The notes beneath the pieces are model-generated. The model saw only the letters and a list, made by a program, of their open reading frames with translations. It was not told where the DNA came from and did no database searches. Source: a virus. Taken from it: a DNA stretch of 64,000 bases. The position numbers and the translations under genes are program-made. The stretch spans positions 43,006 through 107,005 of the IMG/VR virus record IMGVR_UViG_3300025121_000027. One strand, given 5' to 3'. How positions within the stretch are numbered: position 1 is the stretch's first letter; each line of letters opens with the position of its first letter. Shown one piece after another: positions 1 to 8,039 of this stretch.

Positions 1-83
1 AATCAACAATATACAAGCCAAAAATATGGTATTTTCCAAAAGCCCACCCATCTAAAACGAAAAAAAGAGCTATTATCACGTCA

Positions 84-158
84 TTAACAGTTAACACATG
101 TTAACTGAACTGTTAAAAACATTAACACATGTTAACCAATCAAATTAACACATTAACA
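84..158. promoter_or_regulatory. Cluster of eight TTAACA/TGTTAA hexamers upstream of terS
   Basis: Five TTAACA copies (84, 91, 122, 145, 153) and three inverted TGTTAA copies (99, 111, 130) lie in 75 bases. Two pairs form the same palindrome, TTAACACATGTTAA, at 91-104 and 122-135. The cluster sits about 35 bases upstream of the small terminase gene. It could be the packaging (pac/cos) recognition region bound by the small terminase, or an operator for a repressor of the late operon. The sequence does not decide between these. Confidence 0.6.
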
Positions 159-191
159 GAAGTATAAAACAATCATAAAATACTAATAACC

Positions 192-992
192 ATGCGAAAA
201 AGAAGAGACATTCCAATTATAAAACCTGCCGATGCTCCTAAGGGAAGAGGTAGGCCAAGCAAGAAGCCCAAAGTAAAGAAGAGTTATCTATATAAACCAC
301 CAGAAGCACGAGACTTATCCGATTTACAGATGCGATTCTGTGAAGAGTACATAGTAGATTTAAATGGTGTACAAGCGGCAATACGATCCGGCTATAGTCC
401 ATCAAGCGCAGGCATAACAGCAAGCAAACTTTTAGCAAATACTTCTATCATTAGATATGTACAACATCTTAAGATAGAACGCGCCAAAAAATTAGAAGTC
501 TCCCAGGATAGAATAGTACAAGAGTTAGCAAGAATAGCTTACAGCGACCATAGAACATTTTATGATAAAGAAGGTTGGCCGATACCGATAGAGCTATTGA
601 CAGACGATCAGCAAGCATCGGTAAGGGACATTCAGTGGGGAGAAGAAGTCCAGAAAGATAGAACTGGCGAAACAATAAAAGATCAAAATAACCAAGATAA
701 GATTTTTAGATATGTAAAGAAGTATGCTTTTTATAATAGAGTAGATGCGCTGAGAATGCTCGGGCACCATTTGGGAATGTCTCTTGATAAACCATCGGAA
801 AGATTTACTGGAAAAGATAAACCGCAGCAAGAGATAACATTCGAACATTTACTTAGAAGATTGGATGCAGCGAAGTTGGAACAATTAACACAATGGTTAG
901 TATCTGCCGCGCAGCCAATTAAAAGTGCTCATCCTGTAGATAAAGAAGATATTCCAGAATGGCCGGATGAAACCCTTGGCGGTATGCAATGA
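192..992 (+). CDS. terS: Terminase small subunit
   Basis: 266 residues. The protein recognises phage DNA and hands it to the large terminase for packaging. Residues about 45-130 (from DLQMRFCEEYIVDLNG through QAAIRSGYS to DRIVQELARIAYSD) are the helix-turn-helix type N-terminal domain of the Terminase_2 family. The N-terminal 35 residues are very basic (Lys/Arg/Pro) and probably disordered. The C-terminal part should hold the oligomerisation and large-subunit contact region. It is the first gene of the rightward structural operon, directly after the TTAACA repeat cluster, and the terminase large subunit gene follows two small ORFs later. The stop overlaps the next start (ATGA). Confidence 0.88.
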   Translation: MRKRRDIPIIKPADAPKGRGRPSKKPKVKKSYLYKPPEARDLSDLQMRFCEEYIVDLNGVQAAIRSGYSPSSAGITASKLLANTSIIRYVQHLKIERAKKLEVSQDRIVQELARIAYSDHRTFYDKEGWPIPIELLTDDQQASVRDIQWGEEVQKDRTGETIKDQNNQDKIFRYVKKYAFYNRVDALRMLGHHLGMSLDKPSERFTGKDKPQQEITFEHLLRRLDAAKLEQLTQWLVSAAQPIKSAHPVDKEDIPEWPDETLGGMQ

Positions 993-1210
993 CAAAATGC
1001 CCAAGATGCAATGGTGAAGTTTTTAAGGTAATCTATTATGGATTGCCTTTTTCTTTATGCAAAGAAGAAGATTGCAGTTGTTTGTTTGGTTTCTTTGATT
1101 TCATTGCAAGATATCTTCCTTTTAATGGATGGTTTTATGCATATGAAGGAAGTTATCTGATTGCTTTAATATGTTGGTTGTTTGGGATGGAAACTGGAAA
1201 AGACGAATGA
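989..1210 (+). CDS. Small zinc-ribbon-like membrane protein
   Basis: 73 residues, unrecognised. It opens with CPRC (residues 4-7) followed by a CKEEDCSC cluster near residue 24, a possible metal-binding ribbon. A hydrophobic segment (about residues 53-66, YLIALICWLFGM) could span the membrane. It overlaps terS by four bases and the next ORF by four bases, so translation is probably coupled. Its position between the terminase genes says nothing specific about function. Confidence 0.55.
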   Translation: MTKCPRCNGEVFKVIYYGLPFSLCKEEDCSCLFGFFDFIARYLPFNGWFYAYEGSYLIALICWLFGMETGKDE

Positions 1211-1356
1211 AAAAGAAATTCTTTATTGCATTTATCTTTATGCTATTTGTTTTTATAAGTATTGGCTTGAAGTGTTTTATCTTTTCCAATAGTTCTACTG
1301 GAATGATTGCGGATGATAGTAGTCATGTAATAGACAGTAGAGAGTATGGAAAGTAA
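1207..1356 (+). CDS. Small membrane-anchored or exported peptide
   Basis: 49 residues when started at the ATG at 1207, which overlaps the previous stop (ATGA). An upstream in-frame start at 1171 exists but lies inside the previous gene. The sequence begins MKKKFF and has one strong hydrophobic segment (residues 5-23) followed by a short polar tail, typical of a single-pass peptide or an uncleaved signal. No family recognised. Confidence 0.5.
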   Translation: MKKKFFIAFIFMLFVFISIGLKCFIFSNSSTGMIADDSSHVIDSREYGK

Positions 1357-1359
1357 TTA

Positions 1360-2265
1360 ATGTTTAATGCTTTTGACATATCCAGCTATACACCAAGACA
1401 GCTAATGGATTCAATTCCACCGAATCCTATTCCGATAGCCGAAAGAATACTGGCAGAAAAATCATTAAAGCATTTTGTAATGCAAGCCTGGCATATACTT
1501 GAGCCGAGAAGCCCTTTGATTTGGAATTGGCATCTTGATGCAATCTGCCAACACTTAGAAGCAGTAACAAACACCTATCTTATTAAATCAGGAATAGCTG
1601 GAAGAGAAATAGACAACCATTTCTATGAAGCAAATTATTCCATTCCTTCTATAAACTACTTATGGATAAATATGCCGCCGAGACATGGTAAGAGTTTGCT
1701 TGTTTCTGTCTTCTGGCCATGTTGGGAGTGGGGTCCGAAAAACCTTCCAGACTTACGATATCTTTTCATCTCATATGCACAGCCACTATCTACCAGAGAC
1801 AATTTAAAACGAAGAAGATTGATAGAGTCCAATTGGTATAGAGAAAGATGGGGAGAGCGTTTTCATCTTACTACAGATCAGAATGCAAAAACTCGCTTCG
1901 ATAATGACAGAACAGGAGTAATGATTGCAACTTCTATCTCTGGTCTTGGAACGGGCGAAGGCGGGCAACGCGTTTGTCTACCATATAACCAGAAGATAGA
2001 TACAGAAATTGGTAGGGTCGAGATCGGAAAGATCGTCAAAGAAAAATTAGAAATCAAAGTTGTTAGTTTTAATCATAAGACAAATAAAACAGAACTTTCT
2101 AAAATAGAAAAGTATTTTGAAAATGAAGGCCGAGATATTTTTGAGATAGAACTTGAAGACGGCACGACATTTCGATGTACTGAAGATCATCCTGTATATG
2201 TTAATGGTAAAGGGTATATTCAAGCAAGAGAATTAACAGAAGAAGATGAGGTGGTCTGCTTATAA
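1360..2265 (+). CDS. terL: Terminase large subunit, N-terminal part fused to N-terminal split intein
   Basis: 301 residues. Residues 1-205 are the start of the terminase ATPase: Walker A is MPPRHGKS at about 105-112 and the extein ends at GQRV. From Cys206 the protein becomes intein (96 residues). Cys1 and the block-B-like TEDHPV near the end, preceded by EIELEDGTTFRC, are classic HINT features. Translation stops in TAATG, whose ATG starts the next ORF. The matching C-terminal intein and extein are encoded at 3275. Joining the exteins restores a Walker B-type IDDAHN directly after GQRV, so the split falls inside the ATPase active site. Protein trans-splicing is required for a working motor. 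The endonuclease gene between the halves matches the known fractured-gene arrangement of split inteins in phages. Confidence 0.9.
   Translation: MFNAFDISSYTPRQLMDSIPPNPIPIAERILAEKSLKHFVMQAWHILEPRSPLIWNWHLDAICQHLEAVTNTYLIKSGIAGREIDNHFYEANYSIPSINYLWINMPPRHGKSLLVSVFWPCWEWGPKNLPDLRYLFISYAQPLSTRDNLKRRRLIESNWYRERWGERFHLTTDQNAKTRFDNDRTGVMIATSISGLGTGEGGQRVCLPYNQKIDTEIGRVEIGKIVKEKLEIKVVSFNHKTNKTELSKIEKYFENEGRDIFEIELEDGTTFRCTEDHPVYVNGKGYIQARELTEEDEVVCL
1975..2262 (+). mobile_element. N-terminal half of the split terminase intein (IntN)
   Basis: 96 codons from Cys206. Starts CLPYNQKIDTEIGRVEIG (block A) and includes GTTFRCTEDHPVYVNG (block B, with the Thr-x-x-His). It ends at a natural stop codon, so the intein is split at gene level. 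Confidence 0.88.
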
Positions 2266-3275
2266 TGGGTTGTTTATATCAAATAACTTCTCCATCTGGT
2301 AAGTCTTATATAGGCATTACTAATTTTACCGCTCAAGAAAGATGGTCTCAGCATGTAGGCGAAGCATTAGGGTCAAGGTCTAAAAGAGCAATTTCTAATG
2401 CTATAAGAAAATATAGCTCTGATTTGTTTGATGTTAAAACACTTCTTATTGCAAATGATGCGGCTTATTTAAAGTTGATGGAAGTTAAAGTAATTGCGGC
2501 ATTTAAAACGCATACACCTAATGGTTATAATATGACTGCTGGCGGAGATGGTGTTGTTGATTTAGATAGCGAGACTTTTAAAAATCTTCTTGAAAAACGC
2601 TTAAAAACTATAAGGTCGAAAGTATATAGAAAGAAAAATTCAGAAACTCAAAAGGCGCTTTGGACAGAAGAAAAAAGACAAGAAAGATCAAGAGTTGTTT
2701 CTGAATTGTGGGAAGATGAAAATTATCGCAATCATATGTCTGAAGTTCACAAAGGATGGCATTATTCTAAAAGAGAAAGAGAAAAAGCGTCTATACGTTC
2801 TAAAAAACGCTGGAGTAATCCGGAGTATGTCAAAAGACATAAACTTATGATGAAGAAACTTTGGCAAGATGATGAATTTAAAAAGAAAATGGCTGAAGCC
2901 ACAACCGATGAAGTAAAAAAGAAGATAGGTGTTGCTTCAAGAAAGATGTGGTCTGATCCAGAGTTTCATGCAAAAAGAAGTAAGCAAATGAAAGAGTATT
3001 TTAATTTGCCAGAAGTTAAAGAAAAAATAGCTGAAAAAACAAGACAACAAATGGCTGATCCAGAAGCAAGAAAAAAGATTGGTGAAGCCATGTGTAAGCA
3101 TCGAGGTTATATCTTTTCAAAAGGTATTAAACCAAAAAATCCGAGAAGCGTGTTTTATAAAATTTGGGACAAGATAGAAAGTAAGATAACATTCGCAGAG
3201 CTTTATCGTTTTGATATTGAAAGCCGTAGAATATCAGAAGCTGTTGATCGTGGCTATTTGGTGATTGTTAAATAA
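2265..3275 (+). CDS. GIY-YIG homing endonuclease lodged between the split-intein halves
   Basis: 336 residues. The N-terminal GIY-YIG nuclease domain (about residues 1-95) has LYQITSPSGKSYIGIT followed by a conserved W..H and, near residue 90, NGYNMTAGGDG. The rest is basic and contains several copies of a short modular DNA-binding repeat (KKxxW..PE / K....S.....W....F motifs), as in phage homing endonucleases with nuclease-associated modules. Start and stop both overlap the flanking terL pieces in TAATG. The gene therefore fits exactly between IntN and IntC, where an in-frame intein endonuclease domain would normally be. Confidence 0.9.
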   Translation: MGCLYQITSPSGKSYIGITNFTAQERWSQHVGEALGSRSKRAISNAIRKYSSDLFDVKTLLIANDAAYLKLMEVKVIAAFKTHTPNGYNMTAGGDGVVDLDSETFKNLLEKRLKTIRSKVYRKKNSETQKALWTEEKRQERSRVVSELWEDENYRNHMSEVHKGWHYSKREREKASIRSKKRWSNPEYVKRHKLMMKKLWQDDEFKKKMAEATTDEVKKKIGVASRKMWSDPEFHAKRSKQMKEYFNLPEVKEKIAEKTRQQMADPEARKKIGEAMCKHRGYIFSKGIKPKNPRSVFYKIWDKIESKITFAELYRFDIESRRISEAVDRGYLVIVK

Positions 3276-3388
3276 TGAAGATTAAGAAGATAAAAAGTAT
3301 TAGACGAATCAGAAAAGACTCTGCTACTTATAATATTCAAGTAGCAGATAACTATAATTATTTTGCCAATGGTGTACTTGTTCATAAT
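3275..3388 (+). mobile_element. C-terminal half of the split terminase intein (IntC)
   Basis: 38 codons, MKIKKIKSIRRIRKDSATYN, ...NYFANGVLVHN, i.e. blocks F and G ending in His-Asn before Cys+1. The length and sequence style match natural fast split inteins of phage origin (gp41-1 type). Confidence 0.88.
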
Positions 3389-4384
3389 TGTATTGATGAC
3401 GCCCATAACGTGCTTGAAGTAGAATCAGAGCCAAAAAGACAAAAAGTATTAGCTGTCTGGGACGATACTCTTTCAACTCGTGTCAATGATGTAGAAGTCG
3501 GTGCTTATGTCGGCGTCATGCAAAGAACACATTCAAAAGATTTAACTGGTCATATTTTAGAAAAGAGAAAAGATGGGCAGATAGACAATCTTGTGCATGT
3601 ATGTCTTCCTGCAAGATACGAAAAGAATCATCCGCACCCTTCTGATACTCCATTAAACTTTACAGACCCAAGAACAGTAGAAGGCGAGCCTTTAGATAAA
3701 GGAAGACATCCAGAAGATAGTCTAAAGCAATTAGAGGGAAAACTTACTGCCTGGGGTAAGGCTGGTCAGTTACAGCAAAGACCAAGGCCAAAAGGTGGTC
3801 AGATTGTTCAAGCAGGAAAAATTAAGATAGTAGATAACTATAATCATAGATTAGTAAAGAAGATGGTGCGTTACTGGGACAAAGCTGCCTCTGAGGATAA
3901 AAGTGCTTCTCACTCAGTAGGTCTTCTGATGGCATCTATGAGAGATGAATGTATTGACTACGGCTTTATTGTTCTGGATGTTGTCTACGGCCAATGGACT
4001 TCTGGCGAGCGTGATGTAAGAATGCGTCAAACTGCTCAGATGGATGGAATAGAAGTTGAACATGTAGTAGAGCAAGAAGGTGGCTCCGGCGGTAAAGAAT
4101 CAGCACAAAACTCCATAAGAAAAGTATTTCTTGGTTATAAGTGTTCAGCAGATCACCCATCAGGCGCAAAAGATGTAAGACTTGAGCCGTTCGCTGGCCA
4201 AGTAGAAAACAACAATATTGCTATGTTATCTGCTCCTTGGAATAAAAAATATGTGGAAGCATTAGAAGAGTGCTCTGTTGGTTCCGTAACAGACTTTGGG
4301 GATGGTTCTTCTGGTGCTTTTAACTGGCTTAATGGTTTAACTGGTAAGGGAAAGTCTAAAGTAAGAATAGGAGTTGTAGGATAA
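3275..4384 (+). CDS. terL: C-terminal split intein fused to terminase large subunit C-terminal part
   Basis: 369 residues. Residues 1-38 are the C-terminal intein: DSATYNIQVADNYNYFANG is block F, followed by VLVHN. Asn38 is the last intein residue and Cys39 the +1 nucleophile. From residue 39 the extein continues CIDDAHNVLEVES, the Walker B region, then the rest of the ATPase and the RNase H-like nuclease domain (MVRYWDKAAS carries the first catalytic Asp; further acidic residues lie near LDVVYGQW). With the 205 N-terminal residues the spliced terminase would be about 536 residues, a normal length. The start overlaps the endonuclease stop in TAATG. Confidence 0.9.
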   Translation: MKIKKIKSIRRIRKDSATYNIQVADNYNYFANGVLVHNCIDDAHNVLEVESEPKRQKVLAVWDDTLSTRVNDVEVGAYVGVMQRTHSKDLTGHILEKRKDGQIDNLVHVCLPARYEKNHPHPSDTPLNFTDPRTVEGEPLDKGRHPEDSLKQLEGKLTAWGKAGQLQQRPRPKGGQIVQAGKIKIVDNYNHRLVKKMVRYWDKAASEDKSASHSVGLLMASMRDECIDYGFIVLDVVYGQWTSGERDVRMRQTAQMDGIEVEHVVEQEGGSGGKESAQNSIRKVFLGYKCSADHPSGAKDVRLEPFAGQVENNNIAMLSAPWNKKYVEALEECSVGSVTDFGDGSSGAFNWLNGLTGKGKSKVRIGVVG

Positions 4385-4621
4385 ATGAGTACTTTTGATG
4401 TGGACTTGAGAACAATCAATCCGCAAACAGGAGACATAATAGTTCTACAATTAGACGTGGATAACATTCCTTATTTTGATTTAGACGATTTTATGGAAAT
4501 GCAAGATAAGTTGAAAGAAGCATTTCCAAGGAACAAAATAATACTATTGGCTAAAAGCGATAATTTTTTGGTCTGTAAGAATAAGAAAGAAGTTCAAGAG
4601 ATATTAAACGAGTTGTCATAA
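4385..4621 (+). CDS. Hypothetical protein
   Basis: 78 residues, not recognised. It is acidic, with no signal or membrane segment. It looks like a small alpha/beta fold: a hydrophobic strand (DIIVLQLDV), a helix (FMEMQDKLKEAF), then two strands (KIILLAK, FLVCKN) and a final helix. It follows terL directly and leads a group of three small ORFs. Confidence 0.6.
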   Translation: MSTFDVDLRTINPQTGDIIVLQLDVDNIPYFDLDDFMEMQDKLKEAFPRNKIILLAKSDNFLVCKNKKEVQEILNELS

Positions 4622-4624
4622 ACA

Positions 4625-4828
4625 TTGGATAGTTTGGATAGACAAGTGAATGGGTGCTACAGAACGCAAAGAGAAATAGAAGAAGGCATTTGCACTTGTC
4701 TACAATACGAGCAAGCAACAGGAAGATGTTTATCAAAGATAGATACAGTATCAAAAATAGATGGTCAGTCAACTTGCCCAAGAAACCCGTTGGCGATACC
4801 TTATAAAGAGTGGGAAAAAAGAAAATGA
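4625..4828 (+). CDS. Small cysteine-containing hypothetical protein
   Basis: 67 residues with a TTG start three bases after the previous stop. Four cysteines (CYRTQ, CTCLQYEQATGRC and TCPRN) could bind a metal. Its stop overlaps the next start (ATGA). No family recognised. Confidence 0.5.
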   Translation: MDSLDRQVNGCYRTQREIEEGICTCLQYEQATGRCLSKIDTVSKIDGQSTCPRNPLAIPYKEWEKRK

Positions 4829-5016
4829 ATCTTTTCTTTAATCCATTAAAAGCTTTCAGAAGATGCAAAGAACTTGAATGCAGGATTGCAAGAAAAGAAG
4901 AAATGTCCAGACTTTGCGAAGAGAAAGCAAAACTTCTTAAAAACGGAATAAGATGCGATCAAGAGCAGCTTGATAAATTAAGAATTAAAATAGCCAAGAA
5001 AACTAAAAGGAAATAA
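4825..5016 (+). CDS. Small coiled-coil protein
   Basis: 63 residues from the ATG at 4825, which overlaps the previous stop. Highly charged, Lys/Glu rich, with a likely coiled coil over residues 12-60. No signal peptide. Function unknown. An in-frame GTG at 4810 is a less likely start. Confidence 0.5.
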   Translation: MNLFFNPLKAFRRCKELECRIARKEEMSRLCEEKAKLLKNGIRCDQEQLDKLRIKIAKKTKRK

Positions 5017-5019
5017 GCA

Positions 5020-5397
5020 ATGGCATTTACTCCAACATATCTTCCTAATAGCAGAAGCAAGTTTTTTCAGTTCTTTGCTACTGGTAACACAACGATGGTT
5101 GAAGCATTAAATCTTGGTAAAGCATTTGAACTTGCCGATATTAGATTGATTCTTTCTGCTGCTCATCCTTCTGTAACTTATTTCACCGCTAATTTATCTG
5201 CTGGTCAAGGTAGTGCTTATAACGTCGTGCTTGCTTCTTTTCTTGCAAGTACTCTAACCAATGTAACAGATAGAGTATGGACACCTTCTGCTGATAAAAT
5301 ATTATATCAACATAATGATACTATTCAATTTTCCATGCTTAACAGCGTTGGTGCGATTTGGGGGTTAGTTGTAACTGGTTGGGCAGTACAGGATTAA
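5020..5397 (+). CDS. Hypothetical virion-associated protein
   Basis: 125 residues, unrecognised, with no signal or membrane segment. Beta-rich and Ala/Ser/Thr rich, with a late hydrophobic strand (AIWGLVVTGWAV) typical of small phage structural proteins. It stands just before the long repeat protein, so a structural role is plausible but not shown. Confidence 0.55.
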   Translation: MAFTPTYLPNSRSKFFQFFATGNTTMVEALNLGKAFELADIRLILSAAHPSVTYFTANLSAGQGSAYNVVLASFLASTLTNVTDRVWTPSADKILYQHNDTIQFSMLNSVGAIWGLVVTGWAVQD

Positions 5398-5403
5398 TAC
5401 TTA

Positions 5404-7215
5404 ATGGCAGATATCATTCTATCACAAGAAGGCGAAGTAATACCTTCCAACGAAGGCGATACGGTATTCGATTATTCTGAATATACCTTATCTGCTGAAG
5501 CTGGTAGTATTACTCTTGCTGGTACTGCTGCTGATGTAGTTAAAAACTATGCTGTTTCCGCCGATGCAGGAAGTATTGCTTTAACTGGTACAGATGTAGG
5601 ATTAATTTCCGTATTTATAATTACAGCTGAAGCAAGTAGTATTGCCTTAACTGGTGCAGATGCAACATTAACAAAACAAATACCAATCGATGCTGAAGCT
5701 GGTGCTATATTTTTAACTGGTACCGACATCGATTTAACCGCTACTCGTTTAATTGATATTGAATCTGGAAGTATATCTTTAACAGGAACAGATGCCTCTC
5801 TTGAACGTCATCGAATATTTGACGCTGATTCATCTTCTATATCTATAACGGGTACTGCCGCCGATTTAGTTAAAAACTATGCTGTTGTTGCTGAAGTTGG
5901 AAGTATTGTCTTAACTGGTACAGACATTGATCTAACTGCTACTCGTTTAATCAGCGCGGAATCATCTTCTATATCTATTACTGGTACGGACGCAGCACTA
6001 ACAAGACAAATACCAGTCGATGCTGAAGCAAGTAGTATTGTTTTAACTGGTGCGGATGCAACATTTATTTATTTATATCAAATTCAAGCCGACGCTGGTT
6101 TATATTCTACATCTGGCCAAGATGCCTCTTTAGTTAAAAACTATGTTGTAGTAGCTGAAGCTGGAAGCATTTTAATAACTGGCATAGATGCTACCTTATC
6201 AAAGTCCGCTACTGAAAGCGGAGAAGTTGTTTGGGACACTCAAGGGGATAGAATCCCGTCAGATGATGGCGATAGAGTATTCGATGGAATAGATGCTCCA
6301 GATAGCTATGCTGTTTCCGCCGATGCTGGAAGTATTGCTTTAACTGGTACAGATGCTACTTTAACAAAAACAAAGACAATTTCCGCAGAATCATCCTCTT
6401 TTATTATTTCTGGTACAGATGCTTCTCTACAAAGACATATAGTATTTGCCGCCGAAGCTGCATCTGTATCTATTACAGGCACAGATGCTACACTTATAAG
6501 AAACCGTTCTGTTGCCGCTAATGCTACAAGCTTTATTGTTTCCTCTATTGGCGCAACTTTACAGAAAACGACTATATTTGATTGTGATAGCGCTCAAATT
6601 TCGCTTTCAGGAGAAGACGCTGCTCTTATACGCGCCTTTGTTCAATCGGCAGAATTTGGCTCGATTTCATTATCAGGTAATAATGTTGATTTATTAAAGT
6701 CTCTTTCTCTGTCTGCTAATGCAGGAAGTATCTTAATATCTGGCAAGGCCGCTGATTTATCTCAGCTTGCCGCTTTAAGTATTTCTGCTGATTCTGGAAG
6801 TATTGCTCTAACTGGTACTGATGCAAGTTTAGATTTTACTTTAAGAGTTCTTCAAGCAGAGCCAAGCAATATATCTATTATTGGTAAAGATGTAGAATTA
6901 ACAAGAGCACTAACTGTTCAATCCGATCCTGCATCTTATTCTATTGTTGGCAGCGATACCCCTCTTACCAGAGGAAGATATATTGCGGCTAATGTTGGCA
7001 ACATATTTTCTTCCGGCAAAGATGTTGATTTTATAAGAAGTTATGTTTTTGATGCAGAATTAGGACAATATGTTTTAACAGGAAGTAGTGTTAGTTTGGA
7101 TTTAGCAGTAGTTATGTTACCTCACGGGTTGGCAAGTCTTTCTGTTTCTGCAAAGCTACCAGTAATATCGGCAGAAGCAAGAAGACCTGGAATAACAGCG
7201 ACATTGAATTTATAA
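5404..7215 (+). CDS. Tandem-repeat beta-rich protein (SI-LTGTDA repeats)
   Basis: 603 residues built almost wholly from about 22 copies of a 21-24 residue repeat of the form A-E-A-G-S-I-x-L-T-G-T-D-A-x-L. The motif IPSxxGDxVFD occurs near residue 12 and again near residue 285, so the protein looks like a duplication of a head-plus-repeats block. Some repeats are nearly identical at DNA level (for example around 5545-5595 and 6305-6355), showing recent expansion. The short hydrophobic/turn periodicity suggests stacked beta-strands, as in fibres or adhesins. There is no signal peptide, so a virion role is more likely than export. Confidence 0.65.
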   Translation: MADIILSQEGEVIPSNEGDTVFDYSEYTLSAEAGSITLAGTAADVVKNYAVSADAGSIALTGTDVGLISVFIITAEASSIALTGADATLTKQIPIDAEAGAIFLTGTDIDLTATRLIDIESGSISLTGTDASLERHRIFDADSSSISITGTAADLVKNYAVVAEVGSIVLTGTDIDLTATRLISAESSSISITGTDAALTRQIPVDAEASSIVLTGADATFIYLYQIQADAGLYSTSGQDASLVKNYVVVAEAGSILITGIDATLSKSATESGEVVWDTQGDRIPSDDGDRVFDGIDAPDSYAVSADAGSIALTGTDATLTKTKTISAESSSFIISGTDASLQRHIVFAAEAASVSITGTDATLIRNRSVAANATSFIVSSIGATLQKTTIFDCDSAQISLSGEDAALIRAFVQSAEFGSISLSGNNVDLLKSLSLSANAGSILISGKAADLSQLAALSISADSGSIALTGTDASLDFTLRVLQAEPSNISIIGKDVELTRALTVQSDPASYSIVGSDTPLTRGRYIAANVGNIFSSGKDVDFIRSYVFDAELGQYVLTGSSVSLDLAVVMLPHGLASLSVSAKLPVISAEARRPGITATLNL

Positions 7216-7233
7216 CGAAAGGATTTAAAGAAG

Positions 7234-7662
7234 ATGGCATCATTTAATAAATTTCAGGATTTCGCAGAGCAGTTGGCAAAAGGTATTCATCAGCTTCATG
7301 CTGCTGGTCATACTCTTAAGGTCTACTTGAGTAATGCTGCACCGTCTGCTTCTGCCGATGCGGTTAAAGTTGATCTTGCAGAAATTACCATGACTAATGA
7401 AACAACTCATGGTGCTGGTGGTGGAGATATTCAAAATGACTACACCGAGACTGCTGGCGTTGGGACTTTGACTGGTACTGATGTTACTTTTCTTGCTACC
7501 GGCGCTCTTGGCCCATTTAGATATGTAGTACTTTATAACGATACCCCTACCGATCCTGCTGATCCTTTGATTGGCTGGTGGGATTATGGTAGTGAAATCA
7601 CTCTAAACGCTGGCGAATCTTTTACTGTAAACTTTGGCGCATCTATTCTTACGATAGAGTAA
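7234..7662 (+). CDS. Hypothetical phage structural protein
   Basis: 142 residues. An N-terminal helix (MASFNKFQDFAEQLAKGIHQL) is followed by a beta-rich body ending GESFTVNFGASILTIE. This is the layout of small decoration or tail-associated proteins found beside repeat proteins in many phages. A good ribosome binding site (GAAAGGA) precedes the ATG. Exact role not identified. Confidence 0.6.
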   Translation: MASFNKFQDFAEQLAKGIHQLHAAGHTLKVYLSNAAPSASADAVKVDLAEITMTNETTHGAGGGDIQNDYTETAGVGTLTGTDVTFLATGALGPFRYVVLYNDTPTDPADPLIGWWDYGSEITLNAGESFTVNFGASILTIE

Positions 7663-7675
7663 TAGGTAAATAATA

Positions 7676-8026
7676 ATGATATCTATCTCTGAAACAGCAA
7701 AAGAAAACAGTACTATTATATTTGATGTTTCTTTTACAGATGAAGATGATGCAGATGTAACGCCAGAAAGCATTGCATGGACTCTTGTTGATTCTCAAGA
7801 CAATGTTATAAATAGTAGAGATGGTGTTTCTGTATCTGTACCAGCGCCGACTGTTTCAATAGTACTTACTGGAGACGATTTACAAATACAGACTTCAGAA
7901 AGATATCAGAAGAAGGTTTATAGATATCTTATAGTCGAAGCAATTTATAATAGCGACGCTGGAGATGGTTTATCTATTACAGAATCTATCAGATTTAAAG
8001 TTGAGAACTTGATCCATCTTGTTTAG
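7676..8026 (+). CDS. Ig-like phage protein
   Basis: 116 residues, all beta. Strands such as STIIFDVSFTDEDDADVTPESI and TVSIVLTGDDLQI suggest an immunoglobulin-like fold, as in domains displayed on phage capsids, tails or fibres. No signal peptide. Its partner is unknown; it sits in the pre-portal accessory block. Confidence 0.6.
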   Translation: MISISETAKENSTIIFDVSFTDEDDADVTPESIAWTLVDSQDNVINSRDGVSVSVPAPTVSIVLTGDDLQIQTSERYQKKVYRYLIVEAIYNSDAGDGLSITESIRFKVENLIHLV

Positions 8027-8039
8027 AGGAAAACATATT

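Noticed and set aside
5404-7215. CRISPR-like repeats
   Set aside because: The repeats are in frame inside one ORF with variable coding sequence, not constant repeats with unrelated spacers.
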